A stretch of DNA of 51,245 nucleotides. Source: Variovorax sp. KBW07 (GTDB lineage: Bacteria > Pseudomonadota > Gammaproteobacteria > Burkholderiales > Burkholderiaceae_C). The stretch's first letter is position 1; every line of letters starts with the position of its first letter. Both the position numbers and the translations under genes were made by a program. The notes under the pieces were generated by a model. That model worked only from the letters and a program-made list of their open reading frames with translations, was not told where the DNA came from and did no database searches. Below are positions 25,894-34,723 of this stretch, piece after piece. The stretch is from contig NZ_QAJK01000135.1 in the NCBI RefSeq assembly GCF_003852515.1, forward strand, positions 1-51,245. Direction: 5' to 3'.

Positions 25894-26445
25894 TCAAACG
25901 ATGCTGAGCTCGTGCACGCGGTCGAAGCTGCCGCGCCGCCGGTCCGCGAAGTAGTGCTCGAGGGTTTCGCGCACGGTGCGAAAGGCGATTTCTTCCCACG
26001 GAATTTCTTCCTCGGTGAAGAGCTTCGCCTCGATGGTTTCGTGGCCGGGATCGAACTTGTCGTCCAGCAGCCGGGCGCGGTAGAACAGGTGCACCTGCCC
26101 CACGCGCACCACGCTGATCACCGAGAACAGGCCTTCGAGCTCGAAGTTGGCTCCGGCCTCCTCGTCGGTCTCGCGGGCGGCGCCCTGGGCGGTGGTTTCC
26201 TCGAGCTCCATGAAGCCCGCGGGCAGCGTCCACTTGCCCCAGCGCGGCTCGATGTTGCGCTTGCACAGCAGCACCTTGTCGCCCAGCACGGGGATGGTGC
26301 CGACCACGTTCAGCGGGTTCTCGTAATGCACCGTGTGGCAGGCCGGGCAGATGGCGCGCTGCTTGGTGTCGCCGTCGTCCGGAAGGCGGTAGACCACCGC
26401 CGTGCCGCAGTTCTTGCAATGCTTGATGGGGACGCGCAAAAGCAT
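25894..26445 (-). CDS. NUDIX hydrolase with zinc ribbon
   Basis: A 183-residue NUDIX hydrolase. The N-terminus holds a zinc ribbon (CKNCG ... CPACH), and the Nudix box is GFMELEETTAQGAARETDEE, followed by AGA, matching Gx5Ex7REUxEExGU. Such enzymes hydrolyse nucleoside diphosphates linked to another moiety (for example ADP-ribose, NADH, CoA or 8-oxo-dGTP) in the cytosol. The zinc-ribbon arrangement resembles the NADH pyrophosphatase-related or ADP-ribose branch; the substrate is not decidable here. It lies 40 bases downstream of the FAH-family gene and 26 bases upstream of creA, all on the minus strand. Confidence 0.88.
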   Translation of the reverse strand: MLLRVPIKHCKNCGTAVVYRLPDDGDTKQRAICPACHTVHYENPLNVVGTIPVLGDKVLLCKRNIEPRWGKWTLPAGFMELEETTAQGAARETDEEAGANFELEGLFSVISVVRVGQVHLFYRARLLDDKFDPGHETIEAKLFTEEEIPWEEIAFRTVRETLEHYFADRRRGSFDRVHELSIV

Positions 26446-26485
26446 GTGGCCGTCTTTGTCCTGGTTGTCCTGGTTGAGGGCTTCT

Positions 26486-27187
26486 TCAGGCGATCTTGAC
26501 GGTCAGCGTGGGCAGGCCCGCGACTTCACCCACCAGGGTGTCGCCGGCCACCACGGCCGCCACGCCTTCGGGCGTGCCCGTGAAGATCAGGTCGCCGGGT
26601 TGCAGCTCCCAGGCGGCCGACAGGTGCTCGATGGTTTCGGCCACGTTCCAGATCAGCTTGCCCACGTTGCTGCGCTGGCGGTCGGTGCCGTTCACCTGCA
26701 CCGAGATTTCCGCATTTTCGGCGTCGCCGGCCTGTGCCACAGGCACGATCGGGCCGATGGGCGCGCTCTGCTCGAAGCTCTTGCCGATGTCCCAGGGGCG
26801 GCCCTGCTTTTTCATTTCGCCCTGCAGGTCGCGGCGCGTCATGTCCAGGCCGACGGCGTAGCCGTAGATGTGCTTGTGCGCATCCGCCGCCAAGATGTTC
26901 TTGCCGCCGGTGCCGATGGCCACCACGAGTTCGATCTCGTGGTGCAGGTTCTTGGTGAGCGTGGGGTAGGCCATGGTGCCGGTCTGGCCCGCATCGACCA
27001 CCACCACCGCGTCGGCGGGCTTCATGAAGAAGAAGGGCGGTTCGCGGCCGGTAAAGCCCATTTCCTTGGCGTGATCTTCGTAGTTGCGGCCCACGCAGTA
27101 GATGCGGTGAACCGGAAAACGGGCCGGCTGGCCGACCACCGGAATCGAAACCGTGGCGGGCGGGGCGAAAACAAACTCGGAAGCCAT
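26486..27187 (-). CDS. fumarylacetoacetate hydrolase-family enzyme (fumarylpyruvate hydrolase-like)
   Basis: A 233-residue FAH-superfamily protein of the short type. The sequence shows YCVGRNYEDHAKEMG, FFFMKPADAV, the metal ligands in HHEIELVVAIG and GYAVGLDMTRRDLQ, and LIFTGTPEGVAAV. This subfamily hydrolyses fumarylpyruvate (gentisate pathway) or related 3-acylpyruvates with Mg2+. A maleylacetoacetate/maleylpyruvate isomerase gene 1.1 kb away on the opposite strand supports an aromatic ring-cleavage role. The ATG at 27187 has AGGA 8 bases upstream. Divergent from the TPR gene across a 147-base gap that must hold both promoters. Confidence 0.83.
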   Translation of the reverse strand: MASEFVFAPPATVSIPVVGQPARFPVHRIYCVGRNYEDHAKEMGFTGREPPFFFMKPADAVVVVDAGQTGTMAYPTLTKNLHHEIELVVAIGTGGKNILAADAHKHIYGYAVGLDMTRRDLQGEMKKQGRPWDIGKSFEQSAPIGPIVPVAQAGDAENAEISVQVNGTDRQRSNVGKLIWNVAETIEHLSAAWELQPGDLIFTGTPEGVAAVVAGDTLVGEVAGLPTLTVKIA

Positions 27188-27334
27188 TGCGACGTGTCCT
27201 TTGTCAGCGAAACCTATGGGAGACCGGCAGTGTGCCAGAGGCGGCGAGGGGCTGCGCGGCGGGGTGCCAGGGGGTGGCGGGCGGCCCACAATAGACGCCC
27301 CGCGCCACCCTTCGTTCCCTCTTCAGTTTTCACC

Positions 27335-28258
27335 ATGCCTCTTCGACTCGGCAAAGCCGGAAAAGCCACCGCCCTCAACGAACTCGGCCGCCAGCGCGAC
27401 GATGAGGGCGACCAGGACGGGGCGCTGCAGGCCTATGAGCAGGCCGGCAAGGCGCATCCGCAATGGGCGGTGCCCTGGTTCAATGCCGGCCTCATTCACA
27501 AGTACCGCGGCGATTGGGCCGCCTCGCTGGCCGCCAATGCGGAAGCGGTGCGCCGCGACCCTGGCAACGAGGGCGCGCTGTGGAACCTGGGCATTGCCGC
27601 CACCGCGCTGGGCGACTGGCCCACGGCGCGGCGCGCCTGGCAGCGCTACGGCATCGGCGTGCCCGACGGTGACGGCCCGGTCGATTTTTTCGTCGGCCTC
27701 ACGCCGATCCGCGTGCACGGCGACGAAGCCAGCGAGGTGGTCTGGTCGGACCGCATCGACCCCGCGCGCGCCATCTTGCGCAACGTGCCGACGCCCGCCT
27801 GCGGCCACCGCTACGGCGACCTGGTGCTGCACGACGGTGCCGCCAACGGCTACCGCCTGCGCGGCGAGCGCGAGGTGCCGGTGTTCGATGCGCTGGAACT
27901 CATCGCGCCCTCGGCTTTCTCGACCTACGAGGTCTCGGTCGAAGATGCGACGAAGGAAGACATCGACCTGCTCATCAAGCGCTTCGAGGCGGCCGGCGGC
28001 AGCGCGGAGAACTGGAGCACCAGCATGCAGGTGCTGTGCAAGGCCTGCTCCGAAGGCCGTCCGTACGGCGAGGGACACGACCACCCGCCCGGGGAGGCGC
28101 CCGATGCCCCCGGTGCCTCCGGCCCGTGGCGCATCGGCATCGCCTCGCGCGAGGAAGCGGCGGCCCGGCGCATCCTTGAAGAATGGCGCGACGGCACGGC
28201 GCCGAAAGCCGGGTTGCACGACCTGCGCTGCGTGCTGCCGGCTGTTGCCCGCTCGTGA
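27335..28258 (+). CDS. TPR-repeat protein
   Basis: A 307-residue soluble protein. The N-terminal third has tetratricopeptide repeats (ELGRQRDDEGDQDGALQAYEQA, then WFNAGLIHKYRGDWAASLAA, then ALWNLGIAATALGDWPTARR), a scaffold for protein-protein contacts. The C-terminal two-thirds (about 115-307) is a separate conserved-looking domain with FFVGLTPIRVHGDEASEVVW, GHRYGDLVLHDG and VPVFDALELI. I cannot assign it beyond TPR. It ends 21 bases before maiA and is probably co-transcribed with it. Length and codon use are ordinary for the genome. Confidence 0.8.
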   Translation: MPLRLGKAGKATALNELGRQRDDEGDQDGALQAYEQAGKAHPQWAVPWFNAGLIHKYRGDWAASLAANAEAVRRDPGNEGALWNLGIAATALGDWPTARRAWQRYGIGVPDGDGPVDFFVGLTPIRVHGDEASEVVWSDRIDPARAILRNVPTPACGHRYGDLVLHDGAANGYRLRGEREVPVFDALELIAPSAFSTYEVSVEDATKEDIDLLIKRFEAAGGSAENWSTSMQVLCKACSEGRPYGEGHDHPPGEAPDAPGASGPWRIGIASREEAAARRILEEWRDGTAPKAGLHDLRCVLPAVARS

Positions 28259-28279
28259 CCGGCGCTATGCTTGGAAACC

Positions 28280-28918
28280 ATGAAGCTGCATAACTATTTC
28301 CGTTCCTCCGCCTCGTTCCGCGTGCGCATCGCCCTGAACCTGAAGGGCCTCGATTTCGACTACGTTCCCGTGCACATCGCACGTGGCGACCACCGCACCG
28401 GCCCCTACGCCGCGCTCTCGGCCGACAAGCTGGTGCCGCTGCTCGAAGACGAGGGCGAACGCTTCTCGCAGTCGATGTCCATCATCGAATACCTGGACGA
28501 AACGCACCCCGAGCCGCCGCTGCTGCCGAGCGACCCGGTGGGCCGCGCCCACGTGCGCGCCCTGGCGCAATCCATTGCCTGCGAGATCCACCCGCTGAAC
28601 AACCTGCGCGTGCTCAAGTACCTCGTGAAGGACCTGAAGCTCGACGACGACGCCAAGAACGCCTGGTACCGCCACTGGGTGCGCGACGGCATGCTGGCCT
28701 TCGAGCGCCAGCTCGAGCAGTACCCCGCCGGCACCTTCTGCTACGGCAACACGCCCACCATGGCCGATTGCTGCCTGGTGCCGCAGGTCTTCAACGGCCG
28801 CCGTTTCGACTGCGACTTCAGCGGCCTGCCGCGCACCATGGCCGCCTTCGAGGCCTGCATGGAGCTCGACGCATTCCAGCGCGCGCAGCCCTCGCAGGCG
28901 CCCGACGCGGAAGCCTGA
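28280..28918 (+). CDS. maiA: maleylacetoacetate (maleylpyruvate) isomerase
   Basis: A 212-residue zeta-class glutathione transferase. The N-terminus MKLHNYFRSSASFRVRIAL carries the SSxSxRVRIAL glutathione-binding motif, followed by NLKGLDFDYVPVHI. QSMSIIEYLDE holds the conserved SxAIxEYL-like turn, and the C-terminal helical domain has NTPTMADCCLVPQVF. It isomerises maleylacetoacetate (tyrosine/homogentisate route) or maleylpyruvate (gentisate route) to the fumaryl compound using glutathione. The FAH-family hydrolase at 26486-27187 would take the next step. I chose ATG 28280 over a TTG at 28271. Confidence 0.87.
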   Translation: MKLHNYFRSSASFRVRIALNLKGLDFDYVPVHIARGDHRTGPYAALSADKLVPLLEDEGERFSQSMSIIEYLDETHPEPPLLPSDPVGRAHVRALAQSIACEIHPLNNLRVLKYLVKDLKLDDDAKNAWYRHWVRDGMLAFERQLEQYPAGTFCYGNTPTMADCCLVPQVFNGRRFDCDFSGLPRTMAAFEACMELDAFQRAQPSQAPDAEA

Positions 28919-28934
28919 TTTGGGCGCCGCCCTC

Positions 28935-29723
28935 ATGGACCCGCACTGGCTGGTGCCGGACTGGCCGGCGCCGCCGAACGTGCGGGCCGTGTGCACCACG
29001 CGGCACGGCGGCGTTTCGGTGGGGCCGCAGGCGCGCTACGAAAGCCTGAACCTCGGCGACCACGTGGGCGACCTGGCCTCCGACGTGGCCGAGAACCGCC
29101 ACCGCCTCGCGCAGGCCATCGCCGCGCGGCCGGTCTTCCTGCAGCAGGTGCATGGCACCGGCGTCGTGACGCTCGATGCCGGCCCGGACATCGTGCGCGA
29201 CGGCACGCCGGCCGACGCCTGCACCGCCACCGCCATCGGACTGGCCTGCACGATCATGGTTGCCGACTGCCTGCCCGTGCTTTTCACCGACGGATCGGGC
29301 CAGCGCGTGGCCGCTGCCCACGCGGGCTGGCGCGGCCTTGCCGGCGGCGTGCTCGAACAGGCGGCCCGGTGCTTTGCGCCCGAGCCTGAAGCCGGCCCCG
29401 CGCACGGCGCTAGCAAAGTCATAGCGTGGCTGGGACCGTGCATCGGCCCGAAGGCCTTCGAGGTCGGCCCCGAGGTCAAGGCCGCCTTCGAGGCGCATGC
29501 GCCCGAGGCCTCGGCCTGCTTCCAGCCCGCGCCGTCGTCCGGCAAATGGCTGGCCGACCTGCCCGCGCTGGCACGCCAGCGGCTGCACGCCGCGGGTGTT
29601 GATGAGGTTTACGGCAACGATGGCAGCGACAGCTGGTGCACCGTCGCCAACCCGTCACGTTTCTTTTCGCACCGGCGCGACGGCACCAGCGGGCGCTTTG
29701 CCGCCCTGGTCTGGAAGGTCTGA
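28935..29723 (+). CDS. pgeF: peptidoglycan editing factor / laccase-domain protein PgeF
   Basis: A 262-residue protein of the YfiH/PgeF (DUF152, polyphenol oxidase-like) family. Key segments are TTRHGGVSVGP, VFLQQVHGTGV with the conserved His, VADCLPVLFTD with the Cys, AAHAGWRGLAGGVLE with the second His, and WLGPCIGPKAFEVG. E. coli PgeF removes wrongly incorporated serine from UDP-MurNAc-peptides, and other members act as purine nucleosidases. It lies 16 bases after maiA; I chose ATG 28935, as a TTG at 28920 is the only longer start. Its last 69 bases overlap, antisense, the 3' end of the membrane-protein gene at 29655-30074. Confidence 0.88.
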   Translation: MDPHWLVPDWPAPPNVRAVCTTRHGGVSVGPQARYESLNLGDHVGDLASDVAENRHRLAQAIAARPVFLQQVHGTGVVTLDAGPDIVRDGTPADACTATAIGLACTIMVADCLPVLFTDGSGQRVAAAHAGWRGLAGGVLEQAARCFAPEPEAGPAHGASKVIAWLGPCIGPKAFEVGPEVKAAFEAHAPEASACFQPAPSSGKWLADLPALARQRLHAAGVDEVYGNDGSDSWCTVANPSRFFSHRRDGTSGRFAALVWKV

Positions 29724-30074
29724 CGCCGTTGCCGGGGAGGGCGCGGCTTCCGTGGCTGCATCGGCCTTGGCTGCGGCGGCACGCCGTGCCGCTTCCTGCG
29801 CGTCGGCCTCGCGCTGCTTGATCGCGCGGCGGCGGGCCGGGGTGCCCATCAGGTAAACCACCAGTGCCACCGGCGCCAAACCGTACAAAAGAAATGTGAA
29901 GATGGCGCCCAGCACGGTGCCCGTGGTGTTGGTGGCTTCGGCCACCGCCATCATCACGACCACGTAGAGCCAGCCGATGACGATCAGATGGATGAACACA
30001 AGAAGTTTCAGTCGGTAAGAGGAAAGAGCGGCGTTGTCGGTGTCGTGCGAATGCAGGATACTCAAAACACGCAC
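29655..30074 (-). CDS. small two-helix membrane protein
   Basis: A 139-residue predicted inner-membrane protein. Hydrophobic segments lie at about 24-46 (LLVFIHLIVIGWLYVVVMM) and 53-77 (VLGAIFTFLLYGLAPVALVV). A basic stretch (TPARRRAIKQREADAQEAARR) and an Ala/Pro-rich, probably disordered C-terminus follow. The start is a GTG at 30074 or a TTG a few codons later; neither has a good ribosome site. It is divergent from phaC with only about 35 bases between starts, so the two promoters must overlap. Its 3' end overlaps pgeF in antisense by 69 bases. No family is recognised. Confidence 0.65.
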   Translation of the reverse strand: MRVLSILHSHDTDNAALSSYRLKLLVFIHLIVIGWLYVVVMMAVAEATNTTGTVLGAIFTFLLYGLAPVALVVYLMGTPARRRAIKQREADAQEAARRAAAAKADAATEAAPSPATASDLPDQGGKAPAGAVAPVRKET

Positions 30075-30109
30075 CCATCCGGATTCGATTCAGGCGAGGA
30101 CCAGGAGAC

Positions 30110-31882
30110 ATGATGAAGCAACAAGCGACGGGGGCGGATGCATTTGCGCCCTTCCAGAAGGCACTTTCCGAGGGATGGACCAAGGCGCTGGAGTCTTTCC
30201 AGCAGACCGCCGCGCAGGGAGGCCAGGCCTTCGATGTCGGCGGCAGTCCGCTGTGGCAGATGCCGCAGATGCCACACATGCCGCAGGCGGCCAGGTTGCC
30301 CGAGCTGCCCAAGTTCTCCATTGCCCCCGAAAAACTGCAGGCCATCCAGCAGCAGTACCTGGCCGACGCCACCGAACTCTGGCGCAGCGGTTTCAACGCC
30401 CGGCCCGAAGGCGACAAGCGCTTTGCCGGCGAAGCCTGGGGCAGCAACCCGCTCGCGGCTTTCTCGGCCGCCGTGTACCTGCTTAACGGCCGCACCATGC
30501 TCAGCATGGCCGAGTCCATCGATGCCGACGAAAAAACCAAGGCGCGCATGCGCTTCGCCGTCGAGCAATGGATGGCCGCCTCGTCGCCCAGCAACTCGCT
30601 GGCCTTCAATGCCGAAGCGCAGAAAAAAGCCATCGACAGCCAGGGCGAGAGCATTGCCAAGGGCATCCAGAACCTGCTGAACGACGTCAAGCAGGGCCAC
30701 TTGAGCATGACCGACGAGAGCGCCTTCGAAGTGGGGCGCAACGTGGCCACCACCGAGGGCGCCGTGGTGTTCGAGAACGAGCTGTTCCAGCTGCTCGAAT
30801 ACAAGCCGCTCACGGCCAAGGTGTACGAGCGGCCGTTTTTGCTGGTGCCGCCGTGCATCAACAAGTTCTACATCCTCGACCTGCAGCCCGAGAACTCGCT
30901 CATTCGCTATGCGAACGAGCAGGGCCATCGCGTGTTCGTGGTGAGCTGGCGCAACCCCGACGAGTCGCTGGCCCACGCCACCTGGGACGACTACATCGAG
31001 AACGCCGCCATCAAGGCGATCCACACGGTGCAGGAAATCAGCGGGAGCAAGCAGATCAACACGCTGGGCTTCTGCGTGGGCGGCACCATCCTGAGCACCG
31101 CGCTGGCCGTGCTCGCGGCGCGCGGCGAAAAGCCGGCCGCGTCGGCCACGCTGCTCACCACCTTCCTGGATTTCAGCGACACCGGCATCCTCGACATCTT
31201 CGTGGACGAGACCATGGTGGCGTACCGCGAAATGCAGCTCGGCAAGGGCGGGCTGCTGCCGGGTGGCGACCTGGCCTCGACCTTCAGCTTCCTGCGGCCC
31301 AACGACCTGGTGTGGAACTACGTGGTCGGCAACTACCTGAAGGGCGAGACCCCGCCGCCCTTCGACCTGCTGTACTGGAACAGCGACGCCACCAACCTGC
31401 CGGGCCCGTTCTACGCCTGGTACCTGCGCAACACGTACCACGAGAACAAGCTGGCCAAGCCGAATGCGCTCACGGTCTGCGGCCAAAAAATCGACCTGGG
31501 CAAGATCGACATTCCGGTCTACATCTACGGCTCGCGCGAAGACCACATCGTGCCCATCGGCGGTGCCTACGCATCGACGCAACTGCTGCCGGGCAAGAAG
31601 CGTTTCGTCATGGGCGCGTCGGGCCACATTGCCGGCGTGATCAACCCGCCGGTCAAGAAAAAACGCAGCCACTGGATCCGCGAAGACGGCAAGTTTCCCA
31701 AGGCCCAGGCCGAATGGCTGGCCGGCGCGCAGGAGCATCCCGGCAGCTGGTGGACCGACTGGGCACAATGGCTCAAGGGCCACGCGGGCAAGCAGGTCGC
31801 CGCGCCCAAGGGCTACGGCAACGGCAAGGCCTACAAGGCCATCGAGCCGGCACCGGGCCGCTACGTGAAGGCCCGAGCCTGA
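30110..31882 (+). CDS. phaC: class I poly(3-hydroxyalkanoate) synthase
   Basis: A 590-residue PHA synthase that polymerises (R)-3-hydroxyacyl-CoA at the granule surface. The lipase-like box is GFCVGGT with the nucleophile at about C322. The catalytic aspartate lies in GSREDHIVP (about D478) and the histidine in SGHIAGVINPP (about H506), a triad spaced as in Cupriavidus PhaC. The N-terminal domain has a Met/Pro/Gln-rich insert (residues 48-60). The length is that of class I enzymes, and no phaE or phaR is adjacent. AGGAGA lies directly upstream; it is better spaced for the second ATG (30113) than for 30110. phaA follows by 58 bases, in an operon. Confidence 0.95.
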   Translation: MMKQQATGADAFAPFQKALSEGWTKALESFQQTAAQGGQAFDVGGSPLWQMPQMPHMPQAARLPELPKFSIAPEKLQAIQQQYLADATELWRSGFNARPEGDKRFAGEAWGSNPLAAFSAAVYLLNGRTMLSMAESIDADEKTKARMRFAVEQWMAASSPSNSLAFNAEAQKKAIDSQGESIAKGIQNLLNDVKQGHLSMTDESAFEVGRNVATTEGAVVFENELFQLLEYKPLTAKVYERPFLLVPPCINKFYILDLQPENSLIRYANEQGHRVFVVSWRNPDESLAHATWDDYIENAAIKAIHTVQEISGSKQINTLGFCVGGTILSTALAVLAARGEKPAASATLLTTFLDFSDTGILDIFVDETMVAYREMQLGKGGLLPGGDLASTFSFLRPNDLVWNYVVGNYLKGETPPPFDLLYWNSDATNLPGPFYAWYLRNTYHENKLAKPNALTVCGQKIDLGKIDIPVYIYGSREDHIVPIGGAYASTQLLPGKKRFVMGASGHIAGVINPPVKKKRSHWIREDGKFPKAQAEWLAGAQEHPGSWWTDWAQWLKGHAGKQVAAPKGYGNGKAYKAIEPAPGRYVKARA

Positions 31883-31940
31883 CCTTCGCCGGCACCACCG
31901 CAGCTTCATCAGATTTCAAATCACCTCAACGGAGAACCTC

Positions 31941-33119
31941 ATGGAAGACATCGTCATCGTTTCGGCCGCACGCACGGCGGTCGGCAAATTCGGCGGCTCG
32001 CTCGCGGGCATTTCGGCCACGGAGCTGGGCGCCATCGTCATCAAGGAAGTGATTGCGCGCGCCAACCTCACGGCCGACCAGGTGGGTGAGGCGATCATGG
32101 GCCAGGTGCTGGCGGCCGGTGCCGGCCAGAACCCCGCGCGCCAGGCATGGCTGAAGGGCGGCGGCACCAAGGAAACGCCGGCGCTCACCATCAACGCCGT
32201 GTGCGGCTCGGGCCTGAAGGCCGTGATGCTGGCGGCCCAGGCCGTGGCCACGGGCGACAGCGAGATCGTCATTGCCGGCGGCCAGGAAAACATGAGCGCC
32301 GCGCCGCACGTGCTGCCCAACTCGCGCAACGGCCAGCGCATGGGCGACTGGAAGCTGGTCGACACCATGATCGTCGACGGCCTCTGGGACGTCTACAACC
32401 AATACCACATGGGCATCACCGCCGAGAACGTGGCCAAGAAGTACGGCATCGACCGCGCCGCGCAAGACGAACTGGCGCTGGGCAGCCAGACCAAGGCCGC
32501 GGCCGCGCAGGACGCCGGCAAGTTCAAGGACGAAATCGTCGGCGTGAGCATTCCGCAGAAGAAGGGCGACCCCATCGTCTTCAACCAGGACGAGTTCATC
32601 AACCGCAAGACCAGCGCCGAAGGCCTGGCCGGCCTGCGCCCCGCGTTCGACAAGGCCGGCGGCGTGACCGCGGGCAATGCCTCGGGCCTGAACGACGGCG
32701 CCGCCGCCGTGATGGTCATGACCGCCAAGAAGGCCGCCGCCCTGGGCCTGAAGCCGCTGGGCCGCATCGCCAGCTACGCCACCGCCGGCCTCGACCCCGC
32801 CATCATGGGCATGGGCCCGGTGCCCGCATCGACCAAGGCGCTGCAGCGCGCCGGCTGGAAGGCCGCCGACCTCGACCTGCTCGAGATCAACGAAGCCTTT
32901 GCCGCGCAGGCCTGCGCCGTGAACAAGGAAATGGGCTGGGACATCAACAAGGTGAACGTGAACGGCGGCGCCATTGCCATCGGCCACCCCATCGGCGCGT
33001 CGGGCTGCCGCATCCTGGTGACGCTGCTGCACGAAATGCAACGCCAGAACGCCAAGAAGGGCATTGCCTCGCTGTGCATCGGCGGCGGCATGGGCGTGGC
33101 GCTCACCATCGAGCGCTGA
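31941..33119 (+). CDS. phaA: acetyl-CoA C-acetyltransferase (beta-ketothiolase)
   Basis: A 392-residue biosynthetic-type thiolase. The acylated cysteine lies in TINAVCGSGLKA (C88). The conserved EINEAFAAQ segment precedes GGAIAIGHPIGASG with the active-site histidine, and the C-terminal SLCIGGGMG holds the second cysteine. It condenses two acetyl-CoA to acetoacetyl-CoA, the first step of PHB synthesis. It is directly downstream of phaC, with a GGAG-type ribosome site. phaB, which usually comes next in Cupriavidus-type operons, is absent here and lies 15.9 kb downstream. Confidence 0.95.
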   Translation: MEDIVIVSAARTAVGKFGGSLAGISATELGAIVIKEVIARANLTADQVGEAIMGQVLAAGAGQNPARQAWLKGGGTKETPALTINAVCGSGLKAVMLAAQAVATGDSEIVIAGGQENMSAAPHVLPNSRNGQRMGDWKLVDTMIVDGLWDVYNQYHMGITAENVAKKYGIDRAAQDELALGSQTKAAAAQDAGKFKDEIVGVSIPQKKGDPIVFNQDEFINRKTSAEGLAGLRPAFDKAGGVTAGNASGLNDGAAAVMVMTAKKAAALGLKPLGRIASYATAGLDPAIMGMGPVPASTKALQRAGWKAADLDLLEINEAFAAQACAVNKEMGWDINKVNVNGGAIAIGHPIGASGCRILVTLLHEMQRQNAKKGIASLCIGGGMGVALTIER

Positions 33120-33166
33120 TCGCTTCGGCGGTGCTTGGCGCACCGTCGGTGCTGCGGTGTCGCCGC

Positions 33167-33799
33167 TCAGCGCGACATCGACGGCCGCTGCGCCATTGCG
33201 GCGCGCCAGCGCGCGAGCTCGGGGTGCTGCTCTCCCGGCTTGACGCGCACCACGCGCGCGAAATCCACCGCCACCACGGCGGTGATGTCGGCCAGGCTGA
33301 ACCGGTCGGTGGCGAGAAACTCGCGGCCGGCCAGCCGCGTGTTCAACGTCTCGAAGAACTGCTGCACCCGCGCCAGCCCGCGCTGCGCCAGCTCGGGAAT
33401 CTGCGCATAGTTCACCGGCCCGGGCAACGCCCGGTTGGCCATGGCCGGCGAGCCGTTGCGCAGCGTCTCGGCAATGGCCATCAGTCCTTCGAACTCCACG
33501 CGCCAGTTCCAGCTGGCAATCTCGGCCTTTTCCCGCGGCGTGATGCCCATCAGCGGCGGGTGCGGATGCGCTGCCTCCAGCCAGGCGGCAATGCCGGCGT
33601 TGTCGGTCAGCAGCGTGCCTTCTTCCGTGCGCAGCGCGGGCACGGTGCATTGCGGATTGATCTCGCGGTAGGCGGCGCCCAGTTGCTCACCACGGGCGAG
33701 GTCGACCTGCACGGTCTCGTGGGCAATGCCCTTTTCGGCGAGCAGGATGCGCGCGCGCCGCGGACTCGGGGCGGTGGCGCAGTCGTAGAGAATGATCAT
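33167..33799 (-). CDS. glutathione S-transferase family protein
   Basis: A 210-residue GST. The thioredoxin-like N-terminal domain starts MIILYDCATAPSPRRARILL and contains the cis-proline region NPQCTVPALRTEEG and LLTDNAGIAAWLE. The C-terminal helical domain has FLATDRFSLADITAVVAVDF, the GST N-capping/hydrophobic-staple region. Glutathione conjugation or peroxidase activity is expected, and the substrate is unknown. It converges on phaA and is divergent from the yghU-like gene, with only 28 bases between the two starts, so their expression is probably coupled. Confidence 0.87.
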   Translation of the reverse strand: MIILYDCATAPSPRRARILLAEKGIAHETVQVDLARGEQLGAAYREINPQCTVPALRTEEGTLLTDNAGIAAWLEAAHPHPPLMGITPREKAEIASWNWRVEFEGLMAIAETLRNGSPAMANRALPGPVNYAQIPELAQRGLARVQQFFETLNTRLAGREFLATDRFSLADITAVVAVDFARVVRVKPGEQHPELARWRAAMAQRPSMSR

Positions 33800-33827
33800 C
33801 GTCTGTCGAACTCCGGGAACGCATTGC

Positions 33828-34706
33828 ATGAATGGCACGACCGCTTACACACCGCCCACCGTCTGGTCCTGGAACAAGGACAACGGCGGACGCTTCGCGA
33901 ACATCAATCGGCCGATCGCGGGTGCCACCCACGACAAGGACTTGCCGGTGGGAAAGCATCCGTTGCAACTCTATTCGCTGGCGACGCCCAACGGCGTGAA
34001 AGTGACGGTCATGCTCGAGGAATTGCTCGCGCTCGGCCACACCGGCGCCGAGTACGACGCCTGGCTGATCCGCATCAACGAGGGCGACCAGTTCGGCAGC
34101 GGCTTCGTGGCCGTGAACCCCAACTCCAAGATTCCCGCGCTGCTCGACCGCGGCGAGGCCACGCCGGTGCGGGTGTTCGAATCGGGCGCCATCCTGCAGT
34201 ACCTGGCCGAGAAGTTCGGCAATGCCTTCCTGCCGACCGAGCGCGCGGCCCGCGCCGAGTGTCTGTCGTGGCTGTTCTGGCAGATGGGCAGTGCCCCTTA
34301 CCTGGGCGGCGGCTTCGGCCACTTCTACGCCTACGCGCCCACCAAAATCGAATACGCGATCGACCGCTTCGCCATGGAAGCCAAGCGCCAGCTCGACGTG
34401 CTCGACCGCCGCCTGGCCGAGAGCCGCTACCTGGCCGGCAACGACTACACCATCGCCGACATGGCCGTGTGGCCGTGGTACGGCACGCTGGCCAAGGGGC
34501 AGCTCTATGAAGCGGGTGAATTCCTTTCGGTAGGCGAATACCAAAACGTGCTGCGTTGGACCGACGAGATCGCGCAGCGCCCCGCGGTGCAGCGCGGCCG
34601 CATGGTCAACCGCACCTGGGGCCAGACGGGCAACCAGCTGCACGAGCGCCACGACGCCGGCGACTTCGATACGCGCACGCAAGACAAGCTCGGCACGCCC
34701 ACCTGA
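33828..34706 (+). CDS. yghU: YghU-like glutathione-dependent disulfide-bond oxidoreductase
   Basis: A 292-residue Nu-class GST. It has the long N-terminal extension typical of YghU (YTPPTVWSWNKDNGGRFANINRPIAG) and a thioredoxin domain with LYSLATPNGVKVTVMLEELL. NPNSKIPALLD is the glutathione-binding cis-Pro segment, followed by RVFESGAILQYLAEKFG. The C-terminal domain contains YLAGNDYTIADMAVWPWYG. E. coli YghU has GSH-dependent disulphide reductase activity and binds two glutathiones. I took ATG 33828 because the extension begins there; an upstream in-frame ATG at 33792 overlaps the divergent GST start. The flavin-reductase gene follows after 17 bases. Confidence 0.88.
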   Translation: MNGTTAYTPPTVWSWNKDNGGRFANINRPIAGATHDKDLPVGKHPLQLYSLATPNGVKVTVMLEELLALGHTGAEYDAWLIRINEGDQFGSGFVAVNPNSKIPALLDRGEATPVRVFESGAILQYLAEKFGNAFLPTERAARAECLSWLFWQMGSAPYLGGGFGHFYAYAPTKIEYAIDRFAMEAKRQLDVLDRRLAESRYLAGNDYTIADMAVWPWYGTLAKGQLYEAGEFLSVGEYQNVLRWTDEIAQRPAVQRGRMVNRTWGQTGNQLHERHDAGDFDTRTQDKLGTPT

Positions 34707-34723
34707 TTACGACCACGCACCCG

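Noticed and set aside
26402-27334. In-frame extension of the TPR gene across the FAH-family gene
   Set aside because: This part is antisense to a well-supported FAH-family enzyme and its translation has no TPR features; ATG 27335 starts the TPR core.
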